Part shown: positions 44,261-53,400 of the stretch, one piece after another | Layout: every line of letters begins with the position of its first letter | Numbering within the stretch: the first letter of the stretch is position 1 | Assembly (NCBI GenBank): GCA_964418595.1 | Contig: CAYQMF010000019.1 | Location: forward strand, 1-64,000 | Direction: 5' to 3' | DNA length: 64,000 nt | Source: CAYQMF01 sp964418595 | GTDB taxonomy: Bacteria > Planctomycetota > UBA1135 > UBA2386 | Made by a program: the position numbers and the translations under genes | The notes under the pieces: generated by a model | Told to the model about the DNA's origin: nothing | The model's database searches: none | What the model saw: only the letters and a program-made list of their open reading frames with translations

Positions 44261-46291
44261 TCAGGGCAGGTACTTCGACAGCCGCCCGCCGACGCGCGTC
44301 GACACGAAGTCCGGCAACGACGACCACACGCGGCGCGGCAGGTTCAGCTTGGGGTTGCTCGGGTGGAACTCGGGGAGCTTCGCGTCCGGCGCGAGCAGCA
44401 CGTACTCGTACGACAGCGCCTCCGGCGCAAACCCCATGTTCTTCTTGAAGTGCGCGGCGCCGGTGTCCTTGCGGCTGCGTCCGAAGTCGAAGACCCGCAC
44501 TCCCGACTCCACGCACCACTCCATGATCTTGTAGTAGACGAAGTCGTTGACGCCCGTGTTGTAGTGCTCGTGCAGCGCGCCGGAGTAGTAGGCGTAGAGC
44601 GTCTCGCCGAACCGGAAGCTCATCACCGCGGCGATGGGCGCGCCGTCTGGCAGACGCACCACGTGCAGCACGACCTGGTTGCCGAACTCCTCGAGCAGGC
44701 CGCGGAACCACCGCTTGGGTAGCGGCGGCGAGCCGAGACGACGCTTGTTCACCTGGAACAGCCGGAAGAACACATCGAGGTCGCGCGACAGCTCGATGCT
44801 CAACCCGAACTTGTCGCGCGCCCGACGCACCTCGGCGCGCGCGCGCTTGGGCAACGACGCGAGCAGCTCCTCGGCGGTGCCGCGGATCTCCCGGCGGAAG
44901 GTGACGTACAGCTCCGATACCGGCGTGTCCGGCAGCTGCCGCTCCTGGTGACGCAGCTCGACGTAGCCGGCCTTGTGGCGTCGCCCCAGACGCTGCGCCG
45001 CTTCCAGCAGCGCGGTCAGCGCGTCGGGCGACTCCTGCAGCGCACCGCCGTACACCGCGTACGGGACGCTCACCAGGTTGCGCCCGAGGAACGGGCTCTT
45101 GCACAGGAACAACGGCAGCACGCCCACCCACTGCCGGCCGCGCTCGACGACCAGGTAGTGCGCCTCGTGACGGAACACGTCCTCGACGACCTTGCGCCAC
45201 CCGGTGAGATGGAAGAACGTGCCGCGCGGATGGGATCGGACGTACGCGTCCCACCGCGCATCCTCGCCCGGAACCAACTCCCGCACACGCAGCTCGGTGG
45301 AAACCGGCTCCACGTCCGCGGTGGCGCTGACGATGCCGCGGTGCTCCACGACATCGTCGACCTTGAAGTCCTGCAGGTTGCGCGCCTGCGTGAAGATGAT
45401 GATCTCGCCGACGAGACCGAAGCCGATGAGCTGGATCCCGAACGCCACCAACACCGCGGCGAGCACGATGATTGGACGCGACGACAGGCTGCTCGGACTC
45501 GAGGAGAACCAGCGATCCCACAGCGGCTCGACAGACAAGGCGATGCCGACGAGGATGGCGGCGAAGCCCAGCGTCCCGAAGAACCGCAACGGCTTCTGGG
45601 TGAAGCGCGTGAGGAAGGTGATCGCGAGGATGTCGAGGACCCGGCGGAGGTACACGCCGAACCCGAAGAAGCCGCGGCGGCCGCGCTCCTCTCGATGCTG
45701 GATCTTGACCTCGACGACCCGGAAACCCTGCCGCTGTGCGAGAACCGGCAGGAAACGGTACAGCTCGCCGTACACGGCGACGTCTTCCAGCACCTGACGG
45801 CGCATACCGCGCAGGCTGCTGTTGAGGTCGTGGAACTTGATGCCCATCAGCCGCCGGAGCACCCAGTTGAACAGGCGTGACTGGAAACGGTTCAGCCACG
45901 GATCGACGCGCGGGCTGCGCCACGTGGCCACGAAGTCGGCGCCGCTCTCGAGCGCGGTTACGACCTTGAGGATCTCGCGCGGTTCGCTCTGCAGGTAGGG
46001 CGGCGCGTTGATGATCAGCGAGCCCTTGGCGCGTTCGACGCCCGCCGACAGCGCGATCGACTCACCGAGCCCACCGCCCTGCAACCGGACGATCGTCACC
46101 GGGTAGTCGGCCTGCAACGCGAGCAGTTCGTGCTCGGGACGACCACTGACGGAGTCGAGCACGAACACGAACTCATGCGCCCGGCCGGACTCGCGGAGGA
46201 TCACGCCGTAGGCGCGCACCAGCCCCCCCACCTCGACGTCGGCGTGGGTGACCGGGATCACGATCGAGACATCGACGCGTGCTTCGCTCAC
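44261..46291 (-). CDS. Fusion of degenerate GT2 domain with FemAB-like acyltransferase
   Basis: 676 residues from a GTG overlapping the stop of the upstream GT2 gene. Residues 1-250 follow the GT-A fold of family 2 (VSIVIPVTHADVEV, LNSSLRGMRRQVL), but where the upstream protein has DDGS and MDGDLQ this one has LDSVSG and NAPPYLQ (95-101), so the DxD nucleotide-sugar site is gone. Two membrane helices (about 260-330) follow. Residues 340-676 form a FemAB/GNAT-like acyltransferase (GTFFHLTGWRKVVED, AHYLVVER, YYSGALHEHYNTGVNDFVYYKIMEW, FDFGRSRKDTG) of the type often linked to exopolysaccharide export. It probably modifies a lipid-linked product of the upstream enzyme. No exosortase gene is visible. 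Confidence 0.85.
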   Translation of the reverse strand: MSEARVDVSIVIPVTHADVEVGGLVRAYGVILRESGRAHEFVFVLDSVSGRPEHELLALQADYPVTIVRLQGGGLGESIALSAGVERAKGSLIINAPPYLQSEPREILKVVTALESGADFVATWRSPRVDPWLNRFQSRLFNWVLRRLMGIKFHDLNSSLRGMRRQVLEDVAVYGELYRFLPVLAQRQGFRVVEVKIQHREERGRRGFFGFGVYLRRVLDILAITFLTRFTQKPLRFFGTLGFAAILVGIALSVEPLWDRWFSSSPSSLSSRPIIVLAAVLVAFGIQLIGFGLVGEIIIFTQARNLQDFKVDDVVEHRGIVSATADVEPVSTELRVRELVPGEDARWDAYVRSHPRGTFFHLTGWRKVVEDVFRHEAHYLVVERGRQWVGVLPLFLCKSPFLGRNLVSVPYAVYGGALQESPDALTALLEAAQRLGRRHKAGYVELRHQERQLPDTPVSELYVTFRREIRGTAEELLASLPKRARAEVRRARDKFGLSIELSRDLDVFFRLFQVNKRRLGSPPLPKRWFRGLLEEFGNQVVLHVVRLPDGAPIAAVMSFRFGETLYAYYSGALHEHYNTGVNDFVYYKIMEWCVESGVRVFDFGRSRKDTGAAHFKKNMGFAPEALSYEYVLLAPDAKLPEFHPSNPKLNLPRRVWSSLPDFVSTRVGGRLSKYLP

Positions 46292-47313
46292 GTGGCCTCT
46301 CGCACGGTGATGGAAATGCGGCGCCGGAAGAAGCCGGTGATCTTGAGCTGCAACTCGGCGAGGAACCCTAGCAGGAGGACGTTGAGCGCAACGAGCATCG
46401 TCACGACTGCGGACGTGGCGAAGTACTCGTCGAACCTGGTCTCGAGCGACATGTTCGGCCAGTACCACGCCCCGCCGTGCTCCAGCTTGACGGCCCCCAC
46501 GGCGAACAGCAGCGGGCTCAGCAGGAACAGCGGCAGCGCCAGCAGGGCGAACCAGCGCATCGGGTGTGCCGCGAACTGGATCAGCATCTTGATGACGATC
46601 AGGTCGGCGACGACCCGGAAGATCCGGCCCAGCCCGTACTTCGACTTGCCGAAGCGCCGAGCGTGATGGCGGACCGGGATCTCCGCCACCCGCGCGCCCA
46701 CGCCCGCGGCGAGCGCGGCGATGAAGCGGTGCATGTCCGAGTACAGGTCCAGGCTGCGCACGACCCAGCTCCGGTACGCCTTCAGCGAACAGCCGGTGTC
46801 GTGGATCGCCACCCCGGTCACCCACTGGATGATCTTGTTGGCGATGCGCGACGGCAGCAGGCGCGTCGCGAACCTGTCCTTCCGGTGCCGGCGCCAGCCG
46901 CACACGATGTCGTAGCCCTCGCCCAGCTTCTCGATCAGGCGCGGGATGTCGGTGGGGTCGTTCTGCAGGTCGCCGTCCATGGTGACCATCAGCTCGCCCC
47001 GGGCCCGATGGAAGCCTGCAGCCATCGCCGCAGTCTGGCCGTGGTTCCGCGCGAAGAGCACGGCGTGGACGTGGCCGTCGCGCTCCGCCAGTTCGCGCAG
47101 CAGGCGTGGCGTCGCATCCTTGCTGCCGTCGTCGACGAACACGAGTTCGTACCCACGGCCCAGGTTGCGCATCGCCCAGGTCAACGACTCGTACAGCGCC
47201 AGCAGGTTCTCGGCCTCGTTGTACAGCGGCACGACCACCGAGACCTCCGGCCCCGGCCGGGACGGCTCGCCCTCGCCGTCCCGGCGCGGCTGCTCCTCGT
47301 GGAGTTCGCTCAT
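46288..47313 (-). CDS. Family 2 glycosyltransferase, polyprenol-phosphate type (DPM1/GtrB-like)
   Basis: 341 residues. The nucleotide-sugar site is complete: D61-D62 in VFVDDGSKD, D113-G-D115 in MVTMDGDLQND. HDTGCSLKAYR, MHRFIAAL and RFGKSKYGLGR are typical of enzymes that move a sugar from UDP- or GDP-sugar to polyprenyl phosphate at the cytoplasmic membrane face. Two C-terminal transmembrane helices (about 250-285 and 300-325) anchor it. The stop overlaps the start of the GT2-FemAB fusion, suggesting the two act on the same lipid carrier. Confidence 0.9.
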   Translation of the reverse strand: MSELHEEQPRRDGEGEPSRPGPEVSVVVPLYNEAENLLALYESLTWAMRNLGRGYELVFVDDGSKDATPRLLRELAERDGHVHAVLFARNHGQTAAMAAGFHRARGELMVTMDGDLQNDPTDIPRLIEKLGEGYDIVCGWRRHRKDRFATRLLPSRIANKIIQWVTGVAIHDTGCSLKAYRSWVVRSLDLYSDMHRFIAALAAGVGARVAEIPVRHHARRFGKSKYGLGRIFRVVADLIVIKMLIQFAAHPMRWFALLALPLFLLSPLLFAVGAVKLEHGGAWYWPNMSLETRFDEYFATSAVVTMLVALNVLLLGFLAELQLKITGFFRRRISITVREAT

Positions 47314-47351
47314 CGCGGCGAAGGGATTGGCAACCAGCAGGCGGGCACGTT

Positions 47352-47371
47352 CGACCCCTTCATAGGGGTCG
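47352..47371 (-). terminator. Short hairpin between two minus-strand genes
   Basis: CGACCCC and GGGGTCG form a 7-bp stem with a 6-base loop, 37 bases after the stop of the 47408-47755 frame and 38 bases before the GT2 start. Lacking a T-tract it may be a weak terminator or a leader structure. Confidence 0.25.
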
Positions 47372-47407
47372 GGCCTGCAGGCGCCAACGACTGGGTGGCG
47401 ATCGCGC

Positions 47408-47755
47408 TCATGCCGCGCACCACACGATCAGGGCGAGCACGCCGACGCCGAACCACAGCCTGGCGAGCAGGCACAACGTCCGCCGTCGCCGCCGCGTCCC
47501 GGGCCCAGCGACGATGCGCAGCGCCACCGGCGGAAGGTACCTTCCCAGCGGGTCGAGACCGGACACGACGCGTCCCGGCAGGTGCACCCCACACTCGCCG
47601 CCCACGTGCGCGGCCAGCCCGCGCAGCCACCCACCCTTGCTCTCCCGGTGCAGCCGCACGGGTGGCGGCGGCAAAGCGCTGCGACTCGCTCCGCGGCCGC
47701 GCAGCTTCAGGGCGCGTGGCAACGTCGGGTCGGCGGGCGCGTCGGGATCCGTCAC
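47408..47755 (-). CDS. Possible small protein with C-terminal membrane anchor
   Basis: 115 residues from a GTG at 47753-47755 with AGGG about 10 bases upstream. The body is basic and proline-rich with no recognised domain; the C-terminus LCLLARLWFGVGVLALIVW is a credible membrane helix, making it tail-anchored if real. It lies alone between the GT2 gene and a divergent kinase-like gene. Composition is not decisive, and it may be a spurious frame. Confidence 0.4.
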   Translation of the reverse strand: MTDPDAPADPTLPRALKLRGRGASRSALPPPPVRLHRESKGGWLRGLAAHVGGECGVHLPGRVVSGLDPLGRYLPPVALRIVAGPGTRRRRRTLCLLARLWFGVGVLALIVWCAA

Positions 47756-47919
47756 GTCTACCCTATCGGCTCGACGCGCCGCCGGCCTTTGCCGGGACCG
47801 ACGGTGGCAACGGCCGCGCGCGCTCCGTCTTCGGTGCGGCGCAACTCCATGGGGAATCGAGTGTTACGCCGCCCCATGCCGCCGCGAGCCGCACCGCTGC
47901 TACGCTTGCCCGCGCATCG

Positions 47920-48927
47920 ATGACTCCTGCCGCTCGCATCGCCGTCGTGTGGGTGTCCTCCTTGCCCAACGTCTCGGTGCTGCAGGCGCTCGCGGCGCTG
48001 TCCCCGGCGCCCACCATCCAGTCGTTCGCCGACCTGATCCGCGACGCCGCCGGCATCGCGGGCTTCCGACCCGACCTCGTGTTGTTGGCGCATGACGCGC
48101 CGGGCCCGGAGGACGTGGGTGCGCTGCGCCTCCTGCGCGCGCTCGTCGGTGACTTCGCGGTGGTCGTCGCCGCGCCGGAGGCCGCGCAGCCGGCAGCGCG
48201 AGATGTCGCGGCACGCCTGGCGGGCCCCTGCCTCCGGCTGCCGTCGCCAGCGAATGTGCTCGTCAGCGCGATCGACGCCGCCCTGCAGGGCCCCACGTCG
48301 GCGGAGCACCACGCGCTGTTCGCGCTGACGCAAGGCATCGCCGACGAAGTGAACAACCCGCTGCAGGTGGCCCTCGGCCACCTCCGCCTCCTCGAGGAGG
48401 ACTTCGACGCCGCGGCGCCCCAGCTTGCCAAGGTCGATGCCATCCGCCGCAGTCTGCAGCGCATCCGCGGCACGCTGCGCCGCGCCCAGGTGCTGCAGCG
48501 TGCGCACCAGCGCAGCGATGCCTTCGTGCCCGTCGAACTCGCACCGCTCGTCGCCGAAGTCGCTCCCCACGCGGCCGCGCCGCGTGCCAGCGTCCGCGGC
48601 GATGCCGAGCTGCTCCGCCACGCGCTGCGCGAGCTGCTCGCCGTGGGCCGCGACCTCGCGCTCGCGGACCAGGCGGTCGGACTCGACATGACGGTCGATC
48701 CGGGCCGGGCAACCGTGCGCCTCCAGGTCGCCACCGTGAAGCTCGCGGACTGGCAGCTCCCGCGCACCTTCGAGCCCTACTACCTGGGCGGCCTGCTGCG
48801 CGGCACGAGTCACGGGCTGAGCGCCTTCACGATCCAGGTCGTGGCGGAAGCGCACGGGGGCCGGGCCCTGGCCAGACGGCGCCAGGACGGCGGGCTCGTG
48901 ATCGAAGTGCAGCTTCCCACCCTGTGA
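47920..48927 (+). CDS. Histidine-kinase-like protein lacking the phosphoacceptor His
   Basis: 335 residues. The first 125 have a receiver-like pattern, but the phospho-acceptor position in PDLVLLAHDAPG is Ala. A DHp-type helix follows: LTQGIADEVNNPLQVALGH, where H-E-x-N-N-P of ordinary kinases reads D142-E-V-N-N-P. The codon is GAC, one base from CAC. The ATP-binding domain is shortened, with a degenerate end (LRGTSHGLSAFTIQVVAEAHGG). It cannot phosphorylate itself in the usual way and is probably a scaffold or regulator of its neighbour, the intact NtrC-type protein that starts 78 bases downstream. Confidence 0.75.
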   Translation: MTPAARIAVVWVSSLPNVSVLQALAALSPAPTIQSFADLIRDAAGIAGFRPDLVLLAHDAPGPEDVGALRLLRALVGDFAVVVAAPEAAQPAARDVAARLAGPCLRLPSPANVLVSAIDAALQGPTSAEHHALFALTQGIADEVNNPLQVALGHLRLLEEDFDAAAPQLAKVDAIRRSLQRIRGTLRRAQVLQRAHQRSDAFVPVELAPLVAEVAPHAAAPRASVRGDAELLRHALRELLAVGRDLALADQAVGLDMTVDPGRATVRLQVATVKLADWQLPRTFEPYYLGGLLRGTSHGLSAFTIQVVAEAHGGRALARRRQDGGLVIEVQLPTL

Positions 48928-49005
48928 GCGCGCCATCGCTCCGACGCCGCCGCGCCTTCCGGCCCGGCTGCGGTAGCCGACCTCCGCCGGCCGATCTAGC
49001 GCTGG

Positions 49006-50385
49006 ATGGTCAAGGTCCTCGTCGCAGACCAGGATCCCGGCACCCGGGATCTCGTGACGACCGCGCTGGCCGGCCGCCACCCGGTCGTCGCCTGCGCGGA
49101 CGGCCTGCGCGCGCTGCAGATGCTGCGCGACGACGATGATCTCGGCGTGCTCCTCGCCGACACGGCGCTGCCGGGCCTCGCCGGCGTCGATCTCCTCACC
49201 CGGGCCCGCGCGCTGCGCGGCGAACTGCAGGTCATCCTCCTGACGGCCTTCGGCACGGTCGAGGACGCCGTCGACGCGATGCGCGCCGGCGCCGCCGACT
49301 TCCGGGCCAAGCCCTTCGAGCGCGACGAACTGCTGCTCAGCATCGACCGCGCCCTCGAGCGCGCCCAGCTCCTGCGCGAGAACCACGATCTCCGCCAGGC
49401 GCTCGACGACCGGCTGCGCATCGACAACATGGTCGCGACCGACGCGCGGATGCAGGACATCTTCAAGACCGTGAAGGCGGTCGCGACGGCGCGCACCACG
49501 GTGCTCCTCACCGGAGAATCCGGCACCGGCAAGACCCTGCTGGCGCGCGCGATCCACAATCTCTCCGACCGACGCAGCGGCCCGTTCGTGGAAGTCAACT
49601 GCGGGGCGCTGCCCGAGACCCTCCTCGAGTCGGAGCTGTTCGGACACGTCAAGGGCGCGTTCACCGGCGCCGTGCGCGACCGCGCGGGAAAGTTCGAAGC
49701 GGCCAGTGGCGGCACGATCTTCCTCGACGAGATCGGGACGTCGTCGCCCGGCTTCCAGGTGCGCCTGCTCCGCGTCCTGCAGGATCGCACGCTCGAGCGC
49801 GTCGGCGACACGACCACCGTTCCCGTCGATGTGCGCGTCGTGCTCGCCACGAACCTCGACCTCCAGGCCGCGGTGCGCAACGGCACGTTCCGCGAGGACC
49901 TCTACTACCGGATCCACGTCGTCGCGATCGAGATGCCACCGCTCCGCGCGCGCCGTGGCGACGTGCCGCTGCTGGCGGAACATTTCCTGCGGCGACTCCG
50001 CCTCGAGACCGGCAAGGACATCAAGGCCATCGATCCCGCCGCCATCGACGCCCTCGTCCGCTACGACTGGCCCGGCAATATCCGCCAGCTCGAGAACGTG
50101 ATCGAGCGCGCGGTGGTGCTCACCCAGAGCGATCGCATCGGCTTGCCCGATCTCCCCGCGACGCTGGTCGGCGCGACCCCGGACACGCCAGCCGACGACG
50201 CGGCCGGCCTGATCGCCGCCAACGCGCACCTGCTCCCGCTTCGCGAGGCGTTGGCGGGTCCGGAGCGGCTCATCCTGCAGCGAGCCCTGGCTGCGCACGG
50301 CGGCAACCGCGAGGCCACTGCGCGCGCGCTCGGCATCAACCGCAGCACCTTGTTCAGCAAGCTCCGGAAGCTCGGCATCAAGTGA
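49006..50385 (+). CDS. NtrC-family sigma-54 response regulator
   Basis: 459 residues, complete. Receiver with D52 (LLADTALPG) and lysine in RAKPFE; AAA+ domain with Walker A GESGTGKT (170-177), GAFTGA loop (217-222), Walker B D241 (IFLDEIG) and the PPLRARRGDVP segment; C-terminal Fis-type DNA-binding helices (GGNREATARALGINRSTLFSKLRKL). It activates sigma-54 promoters when phosphorylated. The upstream kinase-like protein lacks its acceptor histidine, so the phosphate source is unclear. The GGCGGG/CCCGCC hairpin near 50410-50429 separates it from the TPR gene. Confidence 0.93.
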   Translation: MVKVLVADQDPGTRDLVTTALAGRHPVVACADGLRALQMLRDDDDLGVLLADTALPGLAGVDLLTRARALRGELQVILLTAFGTVEDAVDAMRAGAADFRAKPFERDELLLSIDRALERAQLLRENHDLRQALDDRLRIDNMVATDARMQDIFKTVKAVATARTTVLLTGESGTGKTLLARAIHNLSDRRSGPFVEVNCGALPETLLESELFGHVKGAFTGAVRDRAGKFEAASGGTIFLDEIGTSSPGFQVRLLRVLQDRTLERVGDTTTVPVDVRVVLATNLDLQAAVRNGTFREDLYYRIHVVAIEMPPLRARRGDVPLLAEHFLRRLRLETGKDIKAIDPAAIDALVRYDWPGNIRQLENVIERAVVLTQSDRIGLPDLPATLVGATPDTPADDAAGLIAANAHLLPLREALAGPERLILQRALAAHGGNREATARALGINRSTLFSKLRKLGIK

Positions 50386-50449
50386 CCGCGCCCGGACACG
50401 CCTTCGCCTGGCGGGAGTGCTACCCCGCCGCGCTATAACAGGTCGACCG

Positions 50450-53400
50450 ATGTTCCGCCGTACGCTGCTGCTCTTCGCCGGGTTCGTCGCGCTCGTCCTC
50501 GCGATCACGACCGGGTATGCGCTGCTCGGCCTCTCGGGCCCGCGTACCGCCATCGCCGACGCCGACGCCGCGATCGCGGGCCGGCGGATCGCCGAAGGGA
50601 TCCGGTTCCTCGATGCCGCCGAGCGAACCCTGACGCCCGCCGAACGGGCCGAACTGCTGCCGGTCATCCTCGAGCGCCGCTTCGCAGCGCATCGCGACCT
50701 CGACAACACCACGATGGCGCGCCGCGACCTCGAAGCCCTGCTCGAGCTCGATCCGGACGGACGACCGGAGCTGCGTATCGATCAGGCCGCGCTCCTGCTC
50801 GCCGGCGGCGAGGCCGACGCCGCCCTCGACACGCTCGCCACCCTGCGCGCCGCACACCCGGACGTTCGCCCCGGGAAGGTGCTCGAGATCGCGGGCCAGG
50901 CGACGCAGGCGCTCTACCAGCGCGCCATCGTCGAACTGGTGGCGTCGGTCGGCGACTCTCTCGCTGGCGACGCCAAGCAGGCTGCCCTCGACGAACTGCG
51001 CCGCACGCTCTACCGGCGCCGGGACGACCCGCAGGGCGTCGCGGCACGCGACCGGTTCGAGGATCTCGCCCGGCGCTACGCGCCTTCGCAGCCCAATCTC
51101 GACCGCTGGCGCCGCCAGATCGACGACATCCGCGCCGGCATCCAGCGCGCCAACGAGTTCTACGCCAAGAGCCTCGAGGCCAGCGACGCCGAGCCCGTCG
51201 CCGCCTTCCGCGGGCTCGCCTACGCGCTGCAGCAGGCCGGTCGCCACGACGAACTCGTGGCGCTGGGCGAGATCTACCTCCGCCGCTTCGAGCATGCCTT
51301 CTCCGCGGACGCGGCGTTGATCATCGCCGAAACGCACATGGCCGCGGGCCGCTGGGCGCTCGCTGCGGACATCGCCGCACGCGCTCTGCCGCGCGGCACG
51401 GCGGTGACCCGGGCCGTCGCCGGCACCCTCACGCCCGTCCACAAGCAGCTCATGCTGATCGAGGCGCGTGCCCTCGACCGGTTGGGCGATCGGGTACGGT
51501 TGCAGGTCCTGAGCAACGATGTCATCGCCGTGCACGAAGCCAAGGAGAGCACGGTGTCGATGCTCCCGGAGTACTTCATGGTGCGGGCCTACTTCCTGGT
51601 CGCCGTGAAGCAGACGGAGCACGCGCTGCGGGCGCTGGCCGACTATCGCAAGCATCGCGAGGTGCGCGCCTGGCAGCCGCGTGCGGGAAGCACGGACAAC
51701 TACGCACTGGCCGCCGAGCTCGAGCTGAAGATCCTCGACAGCCTCGGCGGGAAGGTCCCCGAGAGCGACGCGGTGCTGGCCGACTGGCTCGAGCTGCGGC
51801 CGGAGTCCGTCCCGGCGCTGCAGCGGCGGTGCCGCCACTACCTCGCGACCGGCCGGCCGGACTTCGCCACCGCCGACGCGGAGCGCCTCTTGGCGCTCGC
51901 GCCGCACGACGAGGACGCACTCGCGCTCCTGGTCGAAGGGACCGTAGCCAGCGCCGAGCGGGCGGGCACCGGGCCCGCATACCACCTCGCACGCTGCCTC
52001 GCACGCGGCAGCAACGACCCACGCGAAGTGCGCCACCCAGCTCTGCACCTGGCGCTCGGACAGCTCGCGATCGAGAAAGGGCACGCGCAGCTCGCCCTGC
52101 GCTGTGCCGAACTCGCGGGTCGCTCCTACTCCTGGGCCCGCTGGCCGCGGCGCCTCCTCGTCGACGCGGCGCTCGCCGCGAAGGACTTCGATCGGGCGCT
52201 CCGCGCTGCGCAGACCTTCCGCGAACTCCATCCCCGCGACGGCGAGGCGCTCGCCAGCTACCGGAAGGCCGCGGCGGCAGCCGGACAAATCGACCTGGAT
52301 CTGCTCTTCGAGACCGCGCTGCACGGCGAGCCGGACGCGGATCTCGCCCTGGCTCTGCTGGACACGGCGGTGCGTCATCCCGCCAGCGGCTACCTCCCGG
52401 CGCTGGCACAGCGGATCGCGCAGCGCTTCGACACGACCCCCCGGGTGATGGTCAGCGCCGGTGCCGCGCTGCTCGCGCACGGAGCCGGCCAGGAAGGACG
52501 CGCGCTCCTCAAGAGGGTGATCGACGAGTTCCCGGCCGACCACCAGTCCGCGCGCACGGCGGCGACCCAGTTGCTGCTCGCCGATGCGGCGCAAGGCGCT
52601 GCCGCACCCGAGCTGGAGGCGTCGGTGCAGCGGTTCGCCACGCGCTTCACCGGCGACGTGGCGACCTCCCTCGACATCGCGGAACGCCTGGAGACCATCG
52701 GTCGCCCGGCCCTGGCGCTGCGGCTGCTGGAACCCCTCCTCGCCGCGCCGGACAGCGACGAGCGCGGCGGCCGGCTGTACCACCTCGCGGGTCGCGTCGC
52801 GCTGGAGACGGGCGACGAGACCCGCGCGGAGACGCTCCTCACGGCGGCGCTCGGCTTCGGCGATGCACCCGGCGCGAACCTGGCTCTGGCGCTGCTCTGG
52901 CTGCGCCACGAGCGCGCCGAAGATGCGAAGTCCGCGGTCTGGCTGAACGAGGCAAGCGACGAGGCCACCGCGTGCCTCATGCTCGCGCTGGGGCGGCACG
53001 CGCCGGCGCAGCGCTGGGCCATGCAACGGCTGCGCCAGGTTCCCCTGGATGTCATCGCCACCCTGATCCTCGTGCTCGCGCCGACCGGAGCCCCAGTGCC
53101 TGGCACGGGTGCCACTGCCGGACTCCTGCCCACGCATCGCGAGGCGCTCCTCGAGCTGCTCCCGATCGTCACCATGCCGGGGTTCCAGGTGCTCGCGGAG
53201 AACGCGGCGCGGCGGCTGCGCGAGATCGAGCCCAAGAGCGGCATCGTCGGGTTCCTGCACGCCCGCGCGCTGGCCCTGACCGGTCGACGCGACGACGCGA
53301 TCCTGGCGCTCGTACAGGTCATCCAACGCGACGCCGGCTTCCTGCCCGCGTACGACGAAGTCCTTCGCCTCAGCGAGGGTGGACTGCACGGCGACATCAG

